64,000 nt of DNA, taken from assembly GCA_023442485.1 (NCBI GenBank), contig JAEZZG010000003.1, positions 18,588-82,587 on the forward strand. Direction: 5' to 3'. Position numbers and translations under genes: made by a program. Of the stretch, positions 26,136 through 34,515 are shown one piece after another (the first letter of the stretch is position 1; every line of letters begins with the position of its first letter). This DNA comes from Actinomycetes bacterium. Its GTDB lineage: Bacteria > Actinomycetota > Actinomycetes > Propionibacteriales > Propionibacteriaceae. The notes below the pieces were generated by a model. The model did not search any database, was not told where the DNA came from, and saw only the letters and a program-made list of their open reading frames with translations.

Positions 26136-27101
26136 TCACACGCTCCTAATCCTCGGGTTGACAAGCACATAGAGCATGTCGACAAGAATGTTGATCACGA
26201 TGAAGGCAATGGCCACCGTCAAGGTGACGCCCTGAACCAGGAATACGTCGTTGCGGGTGACCCCGTCGAGAATCTGCACACCCATGCCTTGGATGGCGAA
26301 AATAATCTCGATGATCACCGCACCACCCATCAGGTAGCCGATCCGCAGGCCCAAGACGGTGATCGGGGAGATCAGTGCGTTGCGCAGCACGTTACGTCCC
26401 ACGACGATCACCTTCGGGATACCCGAACCGATCGCGGTGCGCACATAGTCTTTGTCGAGTTCTTCAACCATGGAGGTGCGGACCACACGGGTCAACGATC
26501 CCGCGACCGGGATACCCAAGGCGATAGCCGGCAAGGCGATGGAGTTGAAGTAGGCCGACGGGTTCTCAGTGAGCGGAATCCACTCAGAGACGAGCGCCGG
26601 GAAGACGTAGGCACCGCCGGGGATATTGCCGAGCCACTGGATCAGCAAGATAGCCAGCCAGAAGGACGGGGTAGCCAGGAAGAGGATGGAGATAACGCGA
26701 ATCACCTGATCGGGCCAGCGGTCACGGAAGATAGCTGAGATAACCCCGAAGATCAGGGAGAAGACGACGGCGATGAGAAGACCCCAGAAAGTCAGTTGCA
26801 AGGTAACCGGGAAGGCTTTGGCGATCACTGTGGTCACCGAAGCGTTGCCGGTGGTGGTGCCGAGGTCTCCGTGGAGCATGTTCCAGAAGAACCTGCCGTA
26901 CTGGACAAATAGCGGGTCGTTGAAGCCGTGGGCTTCACGGTACGCTTCCAGAGCTTCTCGGGAAGCAGATTCACCCAGCGCGAGACGGGCCGGGTCTGCT
27001 GGAGAGAAAGACATGATGATAAACACCAGCAATGTCACCCCGACCACCATGATCGGGAAGGCCACCAATCTTCGCCCAATAAGTCGAATGAGGTTAGACA
27101 C
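26136..27101 (-). CDS. ABC transporter permease (DppB-like)
   Basis: The 321-residue inner-membrane protein has six helices and the DppB hallmarks: RLVAFPIMVVGVTLLVFIIM at the start, FSPADPARLALG, YGRFFWNMLHGDLGTT, a cytoplasmic coupling loop around YVRTAIGSGIPKVIVVGRNVLRNALI, and a C-terminal VNILVDMLYVLVNPRIR. It pairs with the permease half of the fused gene that follows. A 300-base gap with a stable hairpin separates it from the binding-protein gene upstream, which fits lower expression of the membrane subunits. Confidence 0.9.
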   Translation of the reverse strand: MSNLIRLIGRRLVAFPIMVVGVTLLVFIIMSFSPADPARLALGESASREALEAYREAHGFNDPLFVQYGRFFWNMLHGDLGTTTGNASVTTVIAKAFPVTLQLTFWGLLIAVVFSLIFGVISAIFRDRWPDQVIRVISILFLATPSFWLAILLIQWLGNIPGGAYVFPALVSEWIPLTENPSAYFNSIALPAIALGIPVAGSLTRVVRTSMVEELDKDYVRTAIGSGIPKVIVVGRNVLRNALISPITVLGLRIGYLMGGAVIIEIIFAIQGMGVQILDGVTRNDVFLVQGVTLTVAIAFIVINILVDMLYVLVNPRIRSV

Positions 27102-27132
27102 GTAGGGCTCCTATCAGCCTGAGCTACGAAAT

Positions 27133-27161
27133 ATGGGGCATCGCTTGTGGTGATGCCCCAT
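27133..27161 (-). promoter_or_regulatory. Intercistronic hairpin before the permease gene
   Basis: ATGGGGCATC pairs perfectly with GATGCCCCAT around a nine-base loop. It lies 32 bases upstream of the permease ATG on the same transcript. With no T-run, it is more likely a processing or stability element, or a leader structure that limits permease translation, than a full terminator. Confidence 0.5.
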
Positions 27162-27358
27162 AAGAACAAGGGATGTGAGCGGATGAGTGTCGAACGCAAC
27201 TGGACTTGTCGGAGCGACTAGGCGGCGGCGCTTGATCGCTTCAGTCAGTGCGGGTGTGCTGGCTCGAGCTGTAACGCCCTGTCGAGAGAGTCATGCGCGT
27301 GGCTGCACTGCCAGGGGCGACCCCCAAACGGCTTGACCGCTCGGCACCCATTCACCAG

Positions 27359-27388
27359 TGGGTGGGCTCATCACCGTGAGCCCACCCA
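27359..27388 (-). terminator. Strong hairpin after the binding-protein gene
   Basis: TGGGTGGGCTCA and its perfect complement TGAGCCCACCCA flank a six-base loop, starting 14 bases after the stop of the binding-protein gene on the minus strand. There is no clear U-tract, so partial termination or 3'-end protection is likely. That would yield more binding protein than permease, as is common for ABC importers. Confidence 0.6.
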
Positions 27389-27401
27389 AATAGGCGAAGT
27401 T

Positions 27402-29015
27402 TTACTTCGTCGTGCCAACGTTGGAGAAGTACAGACCAGTCACGGAGATCGGCTTGAAGTTGACTAGGGTCTGCCCATCCCACGCAGTTGGGGCCTTGCG
27501 ATGGAACAGCGGGTAGAGCGGCAGTTCGTCGGCAACCAGGTCGAAGACCTCGTTCCACTTCTGCTGCTGCTCGTCAGCGGAGGTAGCGCGCAAAGCCTGG
27601 CTCATCAGCTCAGCACACTTGGTCTGGGACTCGCTGCCCTTCCAGTGCATACGGTCGTTGATCCAGGTCTCGCCGCCGTACCACCACGAAAGCAGCAAGT
27701 CAGCGTCGTTACCGAAGACCGACGGGTCACCAGGAGCGATGACGACGTCGTAAGCCTCGGGCTTGCCGTCGATGGTGTTGTAGACGTCGGAGGACTTCTT
27801 CTGATCGAAGTGGACCTTGATCCCAGCCGCTTCCAGGGATTCCTGGATGATCGGAGTGCAGTTCTTGACCCAGTCGTGGTCGGTGCACAGCAGACGCATT
27901 TCCTTCAGACCAGTCTCAGCGAACAAAGACTTTGCCTTTTCAACGTCATGCTTGTATTGGGTAGCGGCTTCGTGGTAGTTCGGATGTTCCTTCTGCAGGA
28001 AGGAGGTCGACGGAGTAGCCAAGCCGGACAAACCGGTGTTGACGACCTTCTCCATGTCGATCGCGTACATGAAGGCCTGACGGTTCTTCTTGTCAGCGAA
28101 CGGGTTACCAGAGGTGTGGTTGAACATGGCGAAGAGGAGACCGAAGCCCTGAACTGCCTCAACCTGAGCCGAAGCCTTGAGGGTGTCGATGGACAAGGTC
28201 GGAACCGCGTCGATCGCCTGGACGTCCTTGGAGGTCAGCGAGTTGGAGCGGGTAGAAGCATCCGGGAGGATCTTCCATTCCATGTTCTTGGCCTTTGCCG
28301 GGCGCGGACCGTTGTAGTCATCGAAGCGCTCGAAGCGGACAACCTTTGAGGTACCACCGTTGTCGGTCATCTTGTACGGGCCAGAACCAACCGGCATAGC
28401 GTCGAACTGCTTGGCGTCTGCCTCGACGACCTTCTTGGGGACGATCTTGACGCAGGCGAGGCGGTCAGCGAACACTGCGCACGGGAAGTCCATGTTGAAG
28501 GTGACGGTGCTGTCGTCCTTCTTCTCAACGGACTTGATGAAGGAGACGAACTGGCGGTACAGGGACTTGTTGGCCGGATCGAGAACGCGCTGGAAGGAGA
28601 AGACGACGTCGTCAGCGGTGACGGGGTCGCCGTTGTGGAACTTGGCGCCTTCGCGAATCTTGACGTCAACGGAGTTACCCGAGGGGATACCCGGAAGCTC
28701 AGTTGCCAGCGCCGCGTAGACCTTACCTTGGGCCGGATCGAGTTCGGTCAGGCCCTCGAGGGTGTGCCAGTTAGCTGCAATGGTCAGGGCAGCGGTGGTG
28801 GTCATCGGGTCGTAGCCGTTGGTACCCAGCTCGTAGGAGATACCGCCGGTGATGGTGCCGTCCGTCTTCTCAGTAGCGTTGTTGGACGATCCAGAGCCAC
28901 CGCCCATGTTCGGGTTATCTTTCTTGGAGCAGGCATTCATCGTGGCGACGATACCCATTGCGCCAGCTAAGCCGAGGAATGCCCGGCGAGAAGTGTTGAA
29001 ATCAAATGCGCTCAT
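27402..29015 (-). CDS. Solute-binding lipoprotein, family 5 (SiaE-like)
   Basis: The 537-residue protein begins with a twin-arginine-like signal (NTSRRAFLGLAGAMG) and a lipobox ending at C29 (MNAC), so it should be exported, possibly folded, and lipid-anchored. A Gly/Ser/Asn linker follows, then the SBP_bac_5 fold with GISYELGTNGYDPM, VDVKIREGAKFHNGDPVTADDVVFSFQR and RQAFMYAIDMEKVV. Family 5 proteins bind peptides, nickel or sugars. The surrounding nan and nag genes favour sialic acid or a related amino sugar. It is the first gene of the leftward operon; AAAGGTG lies upstream of the ATG. Substrate is inferred from context only. Confidence 0.88.
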   Translation of the reverse strand: MSAFDFNTSRRAFLGLAGAMGIVATMNACSKKDNPNMGGGSGSSNNATEKTDGTITGGISYELGTNGYDPMTTTAALTIAANWHTLEGLTELDPAQGKVYAALATELPGIPSGNSVDVKIREGAKFHNGDPVTADDVVFSFQRVLDPANKSLYRQFVSFIKSVEKKDDSTVTFNMDFPCAVFADRLACVKIVPKKVVEADAKQFDAMPVGSGPYKMTDNGGTSKVVRFERFDDYNGPRPAKAKNMEWKILPDASTRSNSLTSKDVQAIDAVPTLSIDTLKASAQVEAVQGFGLLFAMFNHTSGNPFADKKNRQAFMYAIDMEKVVNTGLSGLATPSTSFLQKEHPNYHEAATQYKHDVEKAKSLFAETGLKEMRLLCTDHDWVKNCTPIIQESLEAAGIKVHFDQKKSSDVYNTIDGKPEAYDVVIAPGDPSVFGNDADLLLSWWYGGETWINDRMHWKGSESQTKCAELMSQALRATSADEQQQKWNEVFDLVADELPLYPLFHRKAPTAWDGQTLVNFKPISVTGLYFSNVGTTK

Positions 29016-29872
29016 CTAGTCGCACCTTTCTTGGGAAAAGCCAACGAGTAGAACTGCGTCGGCACTGACGGTAGTCCTTTGTGTAACAAGGCTAACGATC
29101 CGAAATCAGACTCACGCGGATCTGGTTGAACTTGCCCCCTATTGTTGCGCATCCGTTGTAGACACCCTCGGTTGTACACATCTGCGCATCATTGACGGAA
29201 CAGACCTGAACCAGTGACGCGGGAACCGACTCCCCGTGGGTTTGTGCCAGCTTCGACACCCCCGTTAAGTGCCCGGGACCCGTGGGGAACCTGGTGCTTG
29301 ATCGCCTCTGATCTTGCACTGAAAAGATGGAGTCAACTTTTCACCAGGATTGTCGGACGTCTGATATTCAAGACTAACTTGATCGTATCTAAGGGGTTTT
29401 ACAGAGTCAACAAGGTTAGACAATTGCGACCGGTTCGTGATAAACACCCATGACTAGGCAAAACACCGGTTTGCTCACGGGGATTGGGAACGAGACACAT
29501 GGATGAATCCGGACGGCCTGGGATTAAAACACCCTACTCAGCGGAATCGTCTGATGACCTACCTCTCCATCATCGGCTATGATTCAGACTCCAAGACCGC
29601 TGATCGGACGCTCATTGATGCGCCCAAGATGCGCCCATCAAGGAAGACGCCCCTTTCGCTACGGCAGGAAGCACTACCCTAACCGTCAGACCACCGGGGT
29701 TGGGAGTGCCCTAACCGTCGGGTGGGTGTACCACTGGGGCATCCTAGCCGTCGGGTGGGTGTACCGCTGGGGCATCCTAGCCGTCGGGTCGCCAAGCCAC
29801 GGGAGCGCCCAGCCGTCAGGGCTTGAAAGTGTTCCGCATTGCCACACAAGCGGTCCTCAAAGGAGTGATGAT
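29016..29872. other. 857-base regulatory region between binding-protein gene and gntR
   Basis: No gene is convincing. The region must carry the promoter of the transporter operon (leftward) and of the GntR gene (rightward). Two similar sites, GTTGTAGACAC at 29155-29165 and GTTGTACACAT at 29171-29181, are 16 bases apart and could be regulator sites. Near the GntR end, 29710-29788 is a 33-base tandem repeat. The long length is unusual for this compact genome. Confidence 0.45.
29710..29788 (+). repeat. 33-bp tandem repeat upstream of gntR
   Basis: Units 29710-29742 and 29743-29775 differ at two positions, and 29776-29788 starts a third. Each unit holds GTCGGGTGGGTGTACC followed by a GGGGCAT segment. 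A more diverged copy seems to precede at about 29678-29709. The period is a multiple of three, but the frame has no start or ribosome site, so it is probably non-coding and may be regulatory. Confidence 0.7.
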
Positions 29873-30556
29873 ATGGAGTCTGGTCGCACCTCAGTCTCGA
29901 CGACCGCTGATGCCATCATGGATTACATCCGGACGAATCGACTCAACTGCGGCGATCCCCTTCCCACCGAGATGCAGTTGTGTGCCGAACTCAAGGTTTC
30001 CCGCTCATCAGTGCGCGAAGCAATGCGTCTGCTGTCTTCCCTAGACATCGTCGAGGTGCGCCACGGCTATGGCACCTATGTCGGAGCCATGTCTTTGGCT
30101 CCACTGATCAACGGGATGATCTTTAGGATCGTCCTTGGCACCGAACGCTCACATGAGTCCTTGCGGAACGTCGTCAACACCCGGATTGCTTTGGATATTC
30201 ATCTCACCGACGAGTTGATCACCATCCACCAAGGCAAGGAGCACGACGAACTCTATGCCCTGGTTGATCAAATGCAGGAGCAGTTTGAGAAGGGCGAGAG
30301 TTTCGCGGAACAAGATTTCACCTTTCACTCCCTGCTGTTGAAAGACATCTCCAACGAGCTCATTTCGGAGCTGGCAACAGCCTTCTGGGAGATCCACACC
30401 CGAGTAGTTCCGATGTTGGGGTTATCGAATCAGGGCGATCTCCAGGAGACAGTCGATGCACACCGCGACATCGTCAAGGCTTTGGAAGAAGGGGATCGCG
30501 AAGGATACCTGAGCGCGGTACACCGCCACTATCAGCCGTTACTACGCAATATCTAG
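29873..30556 (+). CDS. GntR-family regulator, FadR/FCD subfamily
   Basis: The 227-residue protein has an N-terminal winged helix (residues about 10-75: GDPLPTEMQLCAELKVSRSSVREAMRLL...VEVRHGYGTYVG, read in parts) and an all-helical FCD effector domain (about 90-225) with the metal or ligand positions H-x2/3-H spread through FHSLLL and AHRDIVKAL. ATG 29873 is chosen because AGGAG lies seven bases before it; the longer frame upstream runs through tandem repeats. It faces away from the transporter operon and converges on nagB. By position it is the likely regulator of the nan/nag genes, with an amino-sugar phosphate as effector; this is inference. Confidence 0.87.
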   Translation: MESGRTSVSTTADAIMDYIRTNRLNCGDPLPTEMQLCAELKVSRSSVREAMRLLSSLDIVEVRHGYGTYVGAMSLAPLINGMIFRIVLGTERSHESLRNVVNTRIALDIHLTDELITIHQGKEHDELYALVDQMQEQFEKGESFAEQDFTFHSLLLKDISNELISELATAFWEIHTRVVPMLGLSNQGDLQETVDAHRDIVKALEEGDREGYLSAVHRHYQPLLRNI

Positions 30557-30632
30557 TCGGCTGTGCAGAGCCCCGCCTGTTAGTGTTGCAGGGAGCGTGC
30601 CTAACATCCCTGGATTGAGACACGCCCATCTT

Positions 30633-30645
30633 CCCGGTAGCCGGG
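30633..30645. terminator. Possible small bidirectional terminator
   Basis: CCCGG-TAG-CCGGG is a short 5-base stem followed by CTCG-GAAAAT-CGAG. It lies in the 108-base gap between the converging gntR and nagB stops. There is no long T-run, so this is a weak call. Confidence 0.35.
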
Positions 30646-30664
30646 CTCGGAAAATCGAGTGGAT

Positions 30665-31441
30665 TCAGCGAGACTGGCTAAGCTGCCAGAGTTCACGGTA
30701 ACGGTCGGCATAGGCCAACTTCGAGGCAGCCGCCTCATCTACCAAGATGGTGACATCCGGGTGCCATTGCAGAGCCGAACCGGTGCACATCGCCGTCACC
30801 GGGCCTTCGACGATCCCTTGAATCGCATCAGCCTTGTTCTCACCCGTCGCGATCAGCACGGCAGAGCGTGACTTCAAGATGGTGGCTACGCCTTGGGTCA
30901 GCGCAAACCGTGGAACCTGGGATTCGTCTCCGTCGAAGAAACGGGCGTTGTCGGAGATCGTCTGATGGATCAAGGTCTCAACATGAGTTAGCCCGCCCAG
31001 AGATGCACCCGGCTCGTTGAATGCGATGTGTCCGTCAACACCTACGCCGAGAATCTGGAGATCGATCCCGCCTGCCTCTGCGATCTGGGCTTCATAGCGG
31101 GCGCAGGCTTCGTCAAGGTCTTCAGCGTTACCGTCTGGGCCGAAAACATTGGCGGTGTCAATGTCGGTCACCTTGACCAAGTAGGTTTCGATGAAGTTGC
31201 GATAGCGTTGCGGATGATTCACATCGATGCCGACATATTCGTCGAGCTGGAAGGCCTTGGCTTTGGCAAGCGACAACTGGCCTGCCTGGACGCGAACGGC
31301 GAGTTCAGAGTAGATATCAAGCGGGGATGAACCGGTGGCTACCCCAAGGACGGCATCGGGTTTACGCCGATAGAGAGCAACGATCTGATCGGCGGCGATG
31401 GCGGCGAGTTTCTTCGGATCCGAATCAATGATGACCCGCAT
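30665..31441 (-). CDS. nagB: Glucosamine-6-phosphate deaminase
   Basis: This 258-residue enzyme converts glucosamine-6-phosphate to fructose-6-phosphate and ammonia. Family signatures are VLGVATGSSPLDIYSEL, AFQLDEYVGI with the general-base aspartate D67, and GVGVDGHIAFNEPGASL with the ring-opening histidine region. The length fits the non-fused bacterial enzyme. ATG 31441 has GAGAGG seven bases before it; the longer frame to 31486 has no support. nagA lies 82 bases upstream in the same direction, so the two are probably cotranscribed and finish the sialic acid or GlcNAc pathway. Confidence 0.94.
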   Translation of the reverse strand: MRVIIDSDPKKLAAIAADQIVALYRRKPDAVLGVATGSSPLDIYSELAVRVQAGQLSLAKAKAFQLDEYVGIDVNHPQRYRNFIETYLVKVTDIDTANVFGPDGNAEDLDEACARYEAQIAEAGGIDLQILGVGVDGHIAFNEPGASLGGLTHVETLIHQTISDNARFFDGDESQVPRFALTQGVATILKSRSAVLIATGENKADAIQGIVEGPVTAMCTGSALQWHPDVTILVDEAAASKLAYADRYRELWQLSQSR

Positions 31442-31523
31442 GGTCAATCCTCTCGTGTAGTCGTTCTGGTGTTGATGGTTGTGCAAGGAGATTGGGGGAA
31501 GTCATGTCGAGGTGAGGTGACGA

Positions 31524-32723
31524 TCAAAGAGAATCACTCCAGACTGGGACGGTATCGCCTCGATATACCACCATCTTCACCTCAAGGTCCAAGTCCAAGG
31601 CGACGATATCTGCGCGGGTACCAACGCGCAGACTCCCAATATCCGTCCGCCCCAGCACCTGGGCGGGGCGACTGGTGGCGGCCCGCAAGGCTGAGCCCAC
31701 ATCCACACCGGCCTGCCGGACACAGAACTGAATCGCCCGATCCAAGGTCAAGGTTGATCCTGCGATCGCCCCACCCTCGACCAGCCGGGCCACCCCGTCC
31801 TTGACTTCAACAGCCAGAGGACCAAGCAGGTAGTTTCCGTCGGCGTAGCCAGCAGCCGCCATCGCGTCCGTGACCAGCACCACATCAGGGGCTTTGCGCT
31901 CGAAGATGTCGTGGACGACACCGGCATGGAGATGGACGCCGTCTGTGATGAGTTCGACGACGGCGTCATCGGAGTTAAGAAAAGCGATCACGGGGCCCGG
32001 CGCCCGGTGATGGATTGAGGGCATCGCGTTGAATAGGTGGGTCGCGACATTGGCGCCTTGGGCGATGGCATCCATGGTTTGCTCATAGGTTGCGTCGGTG
32101 TGACCGGGGGCCGCGATGATACCGCGTGAGACGAGGTCGGCGACGGCTTCGATACCGTGCTCGCGCTCTACGGCGAGGGTCGCCATGACGATGGTGTTGC
32201 CGGAGGCATCCACGAGACGGGCGATATCTTCGGGAAGCGGATCACGCAGCAGATCCTCTTGATGGGCGCCCTTGTGCAAATGGGATAGCCACGGCCCTTC
32301 GAGATGGATGCCGACTAACTCCCCGGCCTCGACGAGGGGCCGCAAGGCCCGCACCTGGGCGTCAAGATTGTCAATGGAGTCGGTGACTAGAGAGGCCACC
32401 ATCGAGGTGGTGCCGTGGGAGCGGTGGACGCCCAGGACGCGGCGGGCGGCGTCGGCGCCTTCAGTGAAGGCCGCGCCTGCACCGCCATGGCTGTGCTGGT
32501 CGACGAATCCGGGGCAGGCGATGTGGTCGAGGAGGTAGTGGTTGACGCGGCCGCCGCCAGCCGCCGTCGAGGCCTCGGTCGCGCCACACTGGGCTTCGGC
32601 CGGAATATCCTCTGGGCTCCATTGCCCAATATCGGTGATGATGCCGTCCTCCCATTGAACCCAGCCGTGGTCAACGAACTCATCCCCGGTGAAAATGCGG
32701 GCGGCATAGATGCGCTGTCTCAT
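31524..32723 (-). CDS. nagA: N-acetylglucosamine-6-phosphate deacetylase
   Basis: The 399-residue amidohydrolase shows PGFVDQHSHGGAGAAF (metal-binding histidines; E. coli-type enzymes have Q or H here), LVGIHLEGPWLS, IAAPGHTDATYEQ, ATHLFNAMPSIHHR, LITDGVHLHAG and the catalytic aspartate in LVTDAMAAAGYADG. It removes the acetyl group from GlcNAc-6-phosphate, producing the NagB substrate. A stretch of about 25 residues after position 35 (rich in Ala, Glu and Thr) is longer than usual. It is divergent from greA, with 103 bases for both promoters. Confidence 0.93.
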   Translation of the reverse strand: MRQRIYAARIFTGDEFVDHGWVQWEDGIITDIGQWSPEDIPAEAQCGATEASTAAGGGRVNHYLLDHIACPGFVDQHSHGGAGAAFTEGADAARRVLGVHRSHGTTSMVASLVTDSIDNLDAQVRALRPLVEAGELVGIHLEGPWLSHLHKGAHQEDLLRDPLPEDIARLVDASGNTIVMATLAVEREHGIEAVADLVSRGIIAAPGHTDATYEQTMDAIAQGANVATHLFNAMPSIHHRAPGPVIAFLNSDDAVVELITDGVHLHAGVVHDIFERKAPDVVLVTDAMAAAGYADGNYLLGPLAVEVKDGVARLVEGGAIAGSTLTLDRAIQFCVRQAGVDVGSALRAATSRPAQVLGRTDIGSLRVGTRADIVALDLDLEVKMVVYRGDTVPVWSDSL

Positions 32724-32826
32724 CTGTTCCCCTAGATGTCTGACGTCTTACCGAAAGCCTACGCGAAGGACGCGGGCTCCGAGAAGGAATACTCAGTTTT
32801 GACTGCACACACGTTAGACTGGAGCA

Positions 32827-33330
32827 ATGTCGGAAAACACTGATCAGACCATTTGGCTCACCCAAGACGCTTATGACGCCTTGGCTGAAGAATTGAGAGA
32901 GCTGAAAGAAGAAGGCAGGCCGGCTGTTACTGCCAAGATCGCCTCTGCTCGTGAAGAAGGCGACCTGTCGGAGAATGGCGGATACCACGCTGCCCGTGAA
33001 GAGCAAGGGCAGATGGAAGGCCGCATTGCCCAGCTCGAACAGATGTTGCGCGTAGCCAAGGTGGGTGAACCCACTGAGGACGGGTCGGTTGCATCTCCGG
33101 GCAAGGTGATTACGGTCGCATTCTTCGGTGACGAAGACGATACCGAGACCTTCCTGCTTGGGTCACGAGAAATGATGGGCCTTGACGATTCCCTCGACAC
33201 CACTGTCTACTCTCCGCAGTCCCCGCTGGGCGCCTCGGTCAATGGGCACCGCATCGGCGATTCGGTCAGCTATGTTGCTCCAACGGGTAAGACGATTGAA
33301 GTGACGATCGTCGCAATCGAGGATCACTGA
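32827..33330 (+). CDS. greA: Transcription elongation factor GreA
   Basis: This 167-residue protein has the GreA coiled-coil N-terminus (residues about 10-80, with IASAREEGDLSENGGYHAAREEQ carrying the acidic tip) and the C-terminal FKBP-like domain (VGDSVSY...GKTIEVTIVAIE in its version GDSVSYVAPTGKTIEV). GreA enters the RNA polymerase secondary channel and stimulates cleavage of backtracked RNA. The DLSEN loop with D and E is intact. A 30-residue acidic stretch around 95-130 is typical of actinobacterial GreA. It converges on the next gene with a 19-base gap. Confidence 0.94.
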   Translation: MSENTDQTIWLTQDAYDALAEELRELKEEGRPAVTAKIASAREEGDLSENGGYHAAREEQGQMEGRIAQLEQMLRVAKVGEPTEDGSVASPGKVITVAFFGDEDDTETFLLGSREMMGLDDSLDTTVYSPQSPLGASVNGHRIGDSVSYVAPTGKTIEVTIVAIEDH

Positions 33331-33349
33331 CCGTTATTTAATGACGCTG

Positions 33350-34447
33350 CTAGGCCTCAACAGCCTCGCCAGCTTCACCCGTAGCGTCCGGCCCGGACGC
33401 ACTTCCCGGCCCGGACGCATCATTCGACTCGCCAGCACTAGCAGACTCCCCCATACCACGCGGCTCACCCACACCACCGGCACCACTGGCACCACCAGAC
33501 CCACCGGCACCACCAGACCCACCGGCACCACTGGCACCACCAGGCTCACCTACACCATGCGGCTCACCCGTCCCGTCGTCAGCGGTGGAATCTTCCTGAG
33601 CCCGGACGGAGACCTTCACCACTGCCATGAGCGCGGACAGATCTAGCCGAGCCGAACCGATCCCGACCACATATTCATCAAGAGTGCCCAGCCCGCCGCC
33701 TGGCCAAATGATGGTCGAAATCTGGCTAGTGGCCCGCACAGTGACGTCAGAGTCAGGTTTGATCACGATCCTGGCCGACCCAGATTCAACCCGCAGCGAC
33801 GACCTTCCATGATTCAGCCGCGCCTCCCAGCGGAAATCGGAGGCCTGCACCAGCCCCTCTTGAATCACGCCAACATCCTCACAGGATGCCTTACCCGCAG
33901 AGATGCGTAGCCTAGAGACCGTATTCACATTGTTGATGTGAACCGACGACACGGTGGCGTCCACACGAACCGGAATCTCGGGGTTGACGCGCACTTCCAA
34001 AACCTTGCCGAAACCGAGATCAACGAGGTCAGCCGCCGTCTTGGGCAGATTGAGCGGGTTGAAAGACTTCAGTGACGGGCCGCTAGAGCGGTCAGCGACG
34101 ATCTTGATGGTGTCGCCTTCGCGAGATTGGCTATAGTCACCGTCGATTTTGACGCTCGAGACGGACGAATCGCCGATGATCCGAACCCGGTTCCCAGCGC
34201 TGAGCACGACAATCTCGCTGATCTTCGGTGAAGTCGTGAAACCAGTGACGGTCTCCTTGACGGTGTCGCCGATGTCATTGGCGACGTCTTGGGCTTTGCC
34301 TGCGAACCCATGCATCTTCTCGCTAACCGAGTTGAACGTCTCCTTGGCCTGGCCAAAAAGTGATTCGGCTTGATCGAGAAGCCCACCTGCGAATTGGTCG
34401 AAAAGGGAGGTCTTTGGCGTGTTTGCGTTGTCGCGGGTCTCATCCAT
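33350..34447 (-). CDS. DUF4097-like adhesin-fold protein with Gly-rich tail
   Basis: I do not recognise a defined function. The 365-residue protein has a helical, charged N-terminus (residues about 1-70, Gln/Lys/Asp-rich, coiled-coil-like), then a beta-rich region (about 75-285) resembling the DUF4097 putative adhesin fold, with repeated V-x-V strands. The last 80 residues are low complexity: short repeats such as GGSGGAGGSGGASGAGG and GEPHGVGEP. No signal peptide or membrane helix is visible, so it is probably cytoplasmic. The tail is encoded by ACC-rich repeated DNA that may expand or shrink. Confidence 0.65.
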   Translation of the reverse strand: MDETRDNANTPKTSLFDQFAGGLLDQAESLFGQAKETFNSVSEKMHGFAGKAQDVANDIGDTVKETVTGFTTSPKISEIVVLSAGNRVRIIGDSSVSSVKIDGDYSQSREGDTIKIVADRSSGPSLKSFNPLNLPKTAADLVDLGFGKVLEVRVNPEIPVRVDATVSSVHINNVNTVSRLRISAGKASCEDVGVIQEGLVQASDFRWEARLNHGRSSLRVESGSARIVIKPDSDVTVRATSQISTIIWPGGGLGTLDEYVVGIGSARLDLSALMAVVKVSVRAQEDSTADDGTGEPHGVGEPGGASGAGGSGGAGGSGGASGAGGVGEPRGMGESASAGESNDASGPGSASGPDATGEAGEAVEA

Positions 34448-34515
34448 GGTTTAAGCCTAGGCGCTCTCGGCAGGCTTTCCCAGACCTAGTAGACAAAAGC
34501 AGGTAGCGTTAGTCT

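Larger units (their letters stand above)
27102..27401. other. 300-base spacer between binding-protein and permease genes
   Basis: I see no gene here. On the transcribed minus strand it holds a perfect 12-base-stem hairpin just after the binding-protein stop and a perfect 10-base-stem hairpin 32 bases before the permease start, listed separately. Neither is followed by a T-run. Confidence 0.5.

Noticed and set aside
29700..29790. Tandem 33-bp units as a CRISPR array
   Set aside because: Units are contiguous with no spacers, and no cas genes are present.
29579..29872. N-terminal extension of the GntR regulator through the tandem repeats
   Set aside because: The strong AGGAG and ATG at 29873 fit the family start; the upstream part is repeat translation.
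33341..33646. Thr-rich open frame on the + strand with TGTTRPTG repeats
   Set aside because: It is the antisense shadow of the Gly-rich tail of the DUF4097-like gene.
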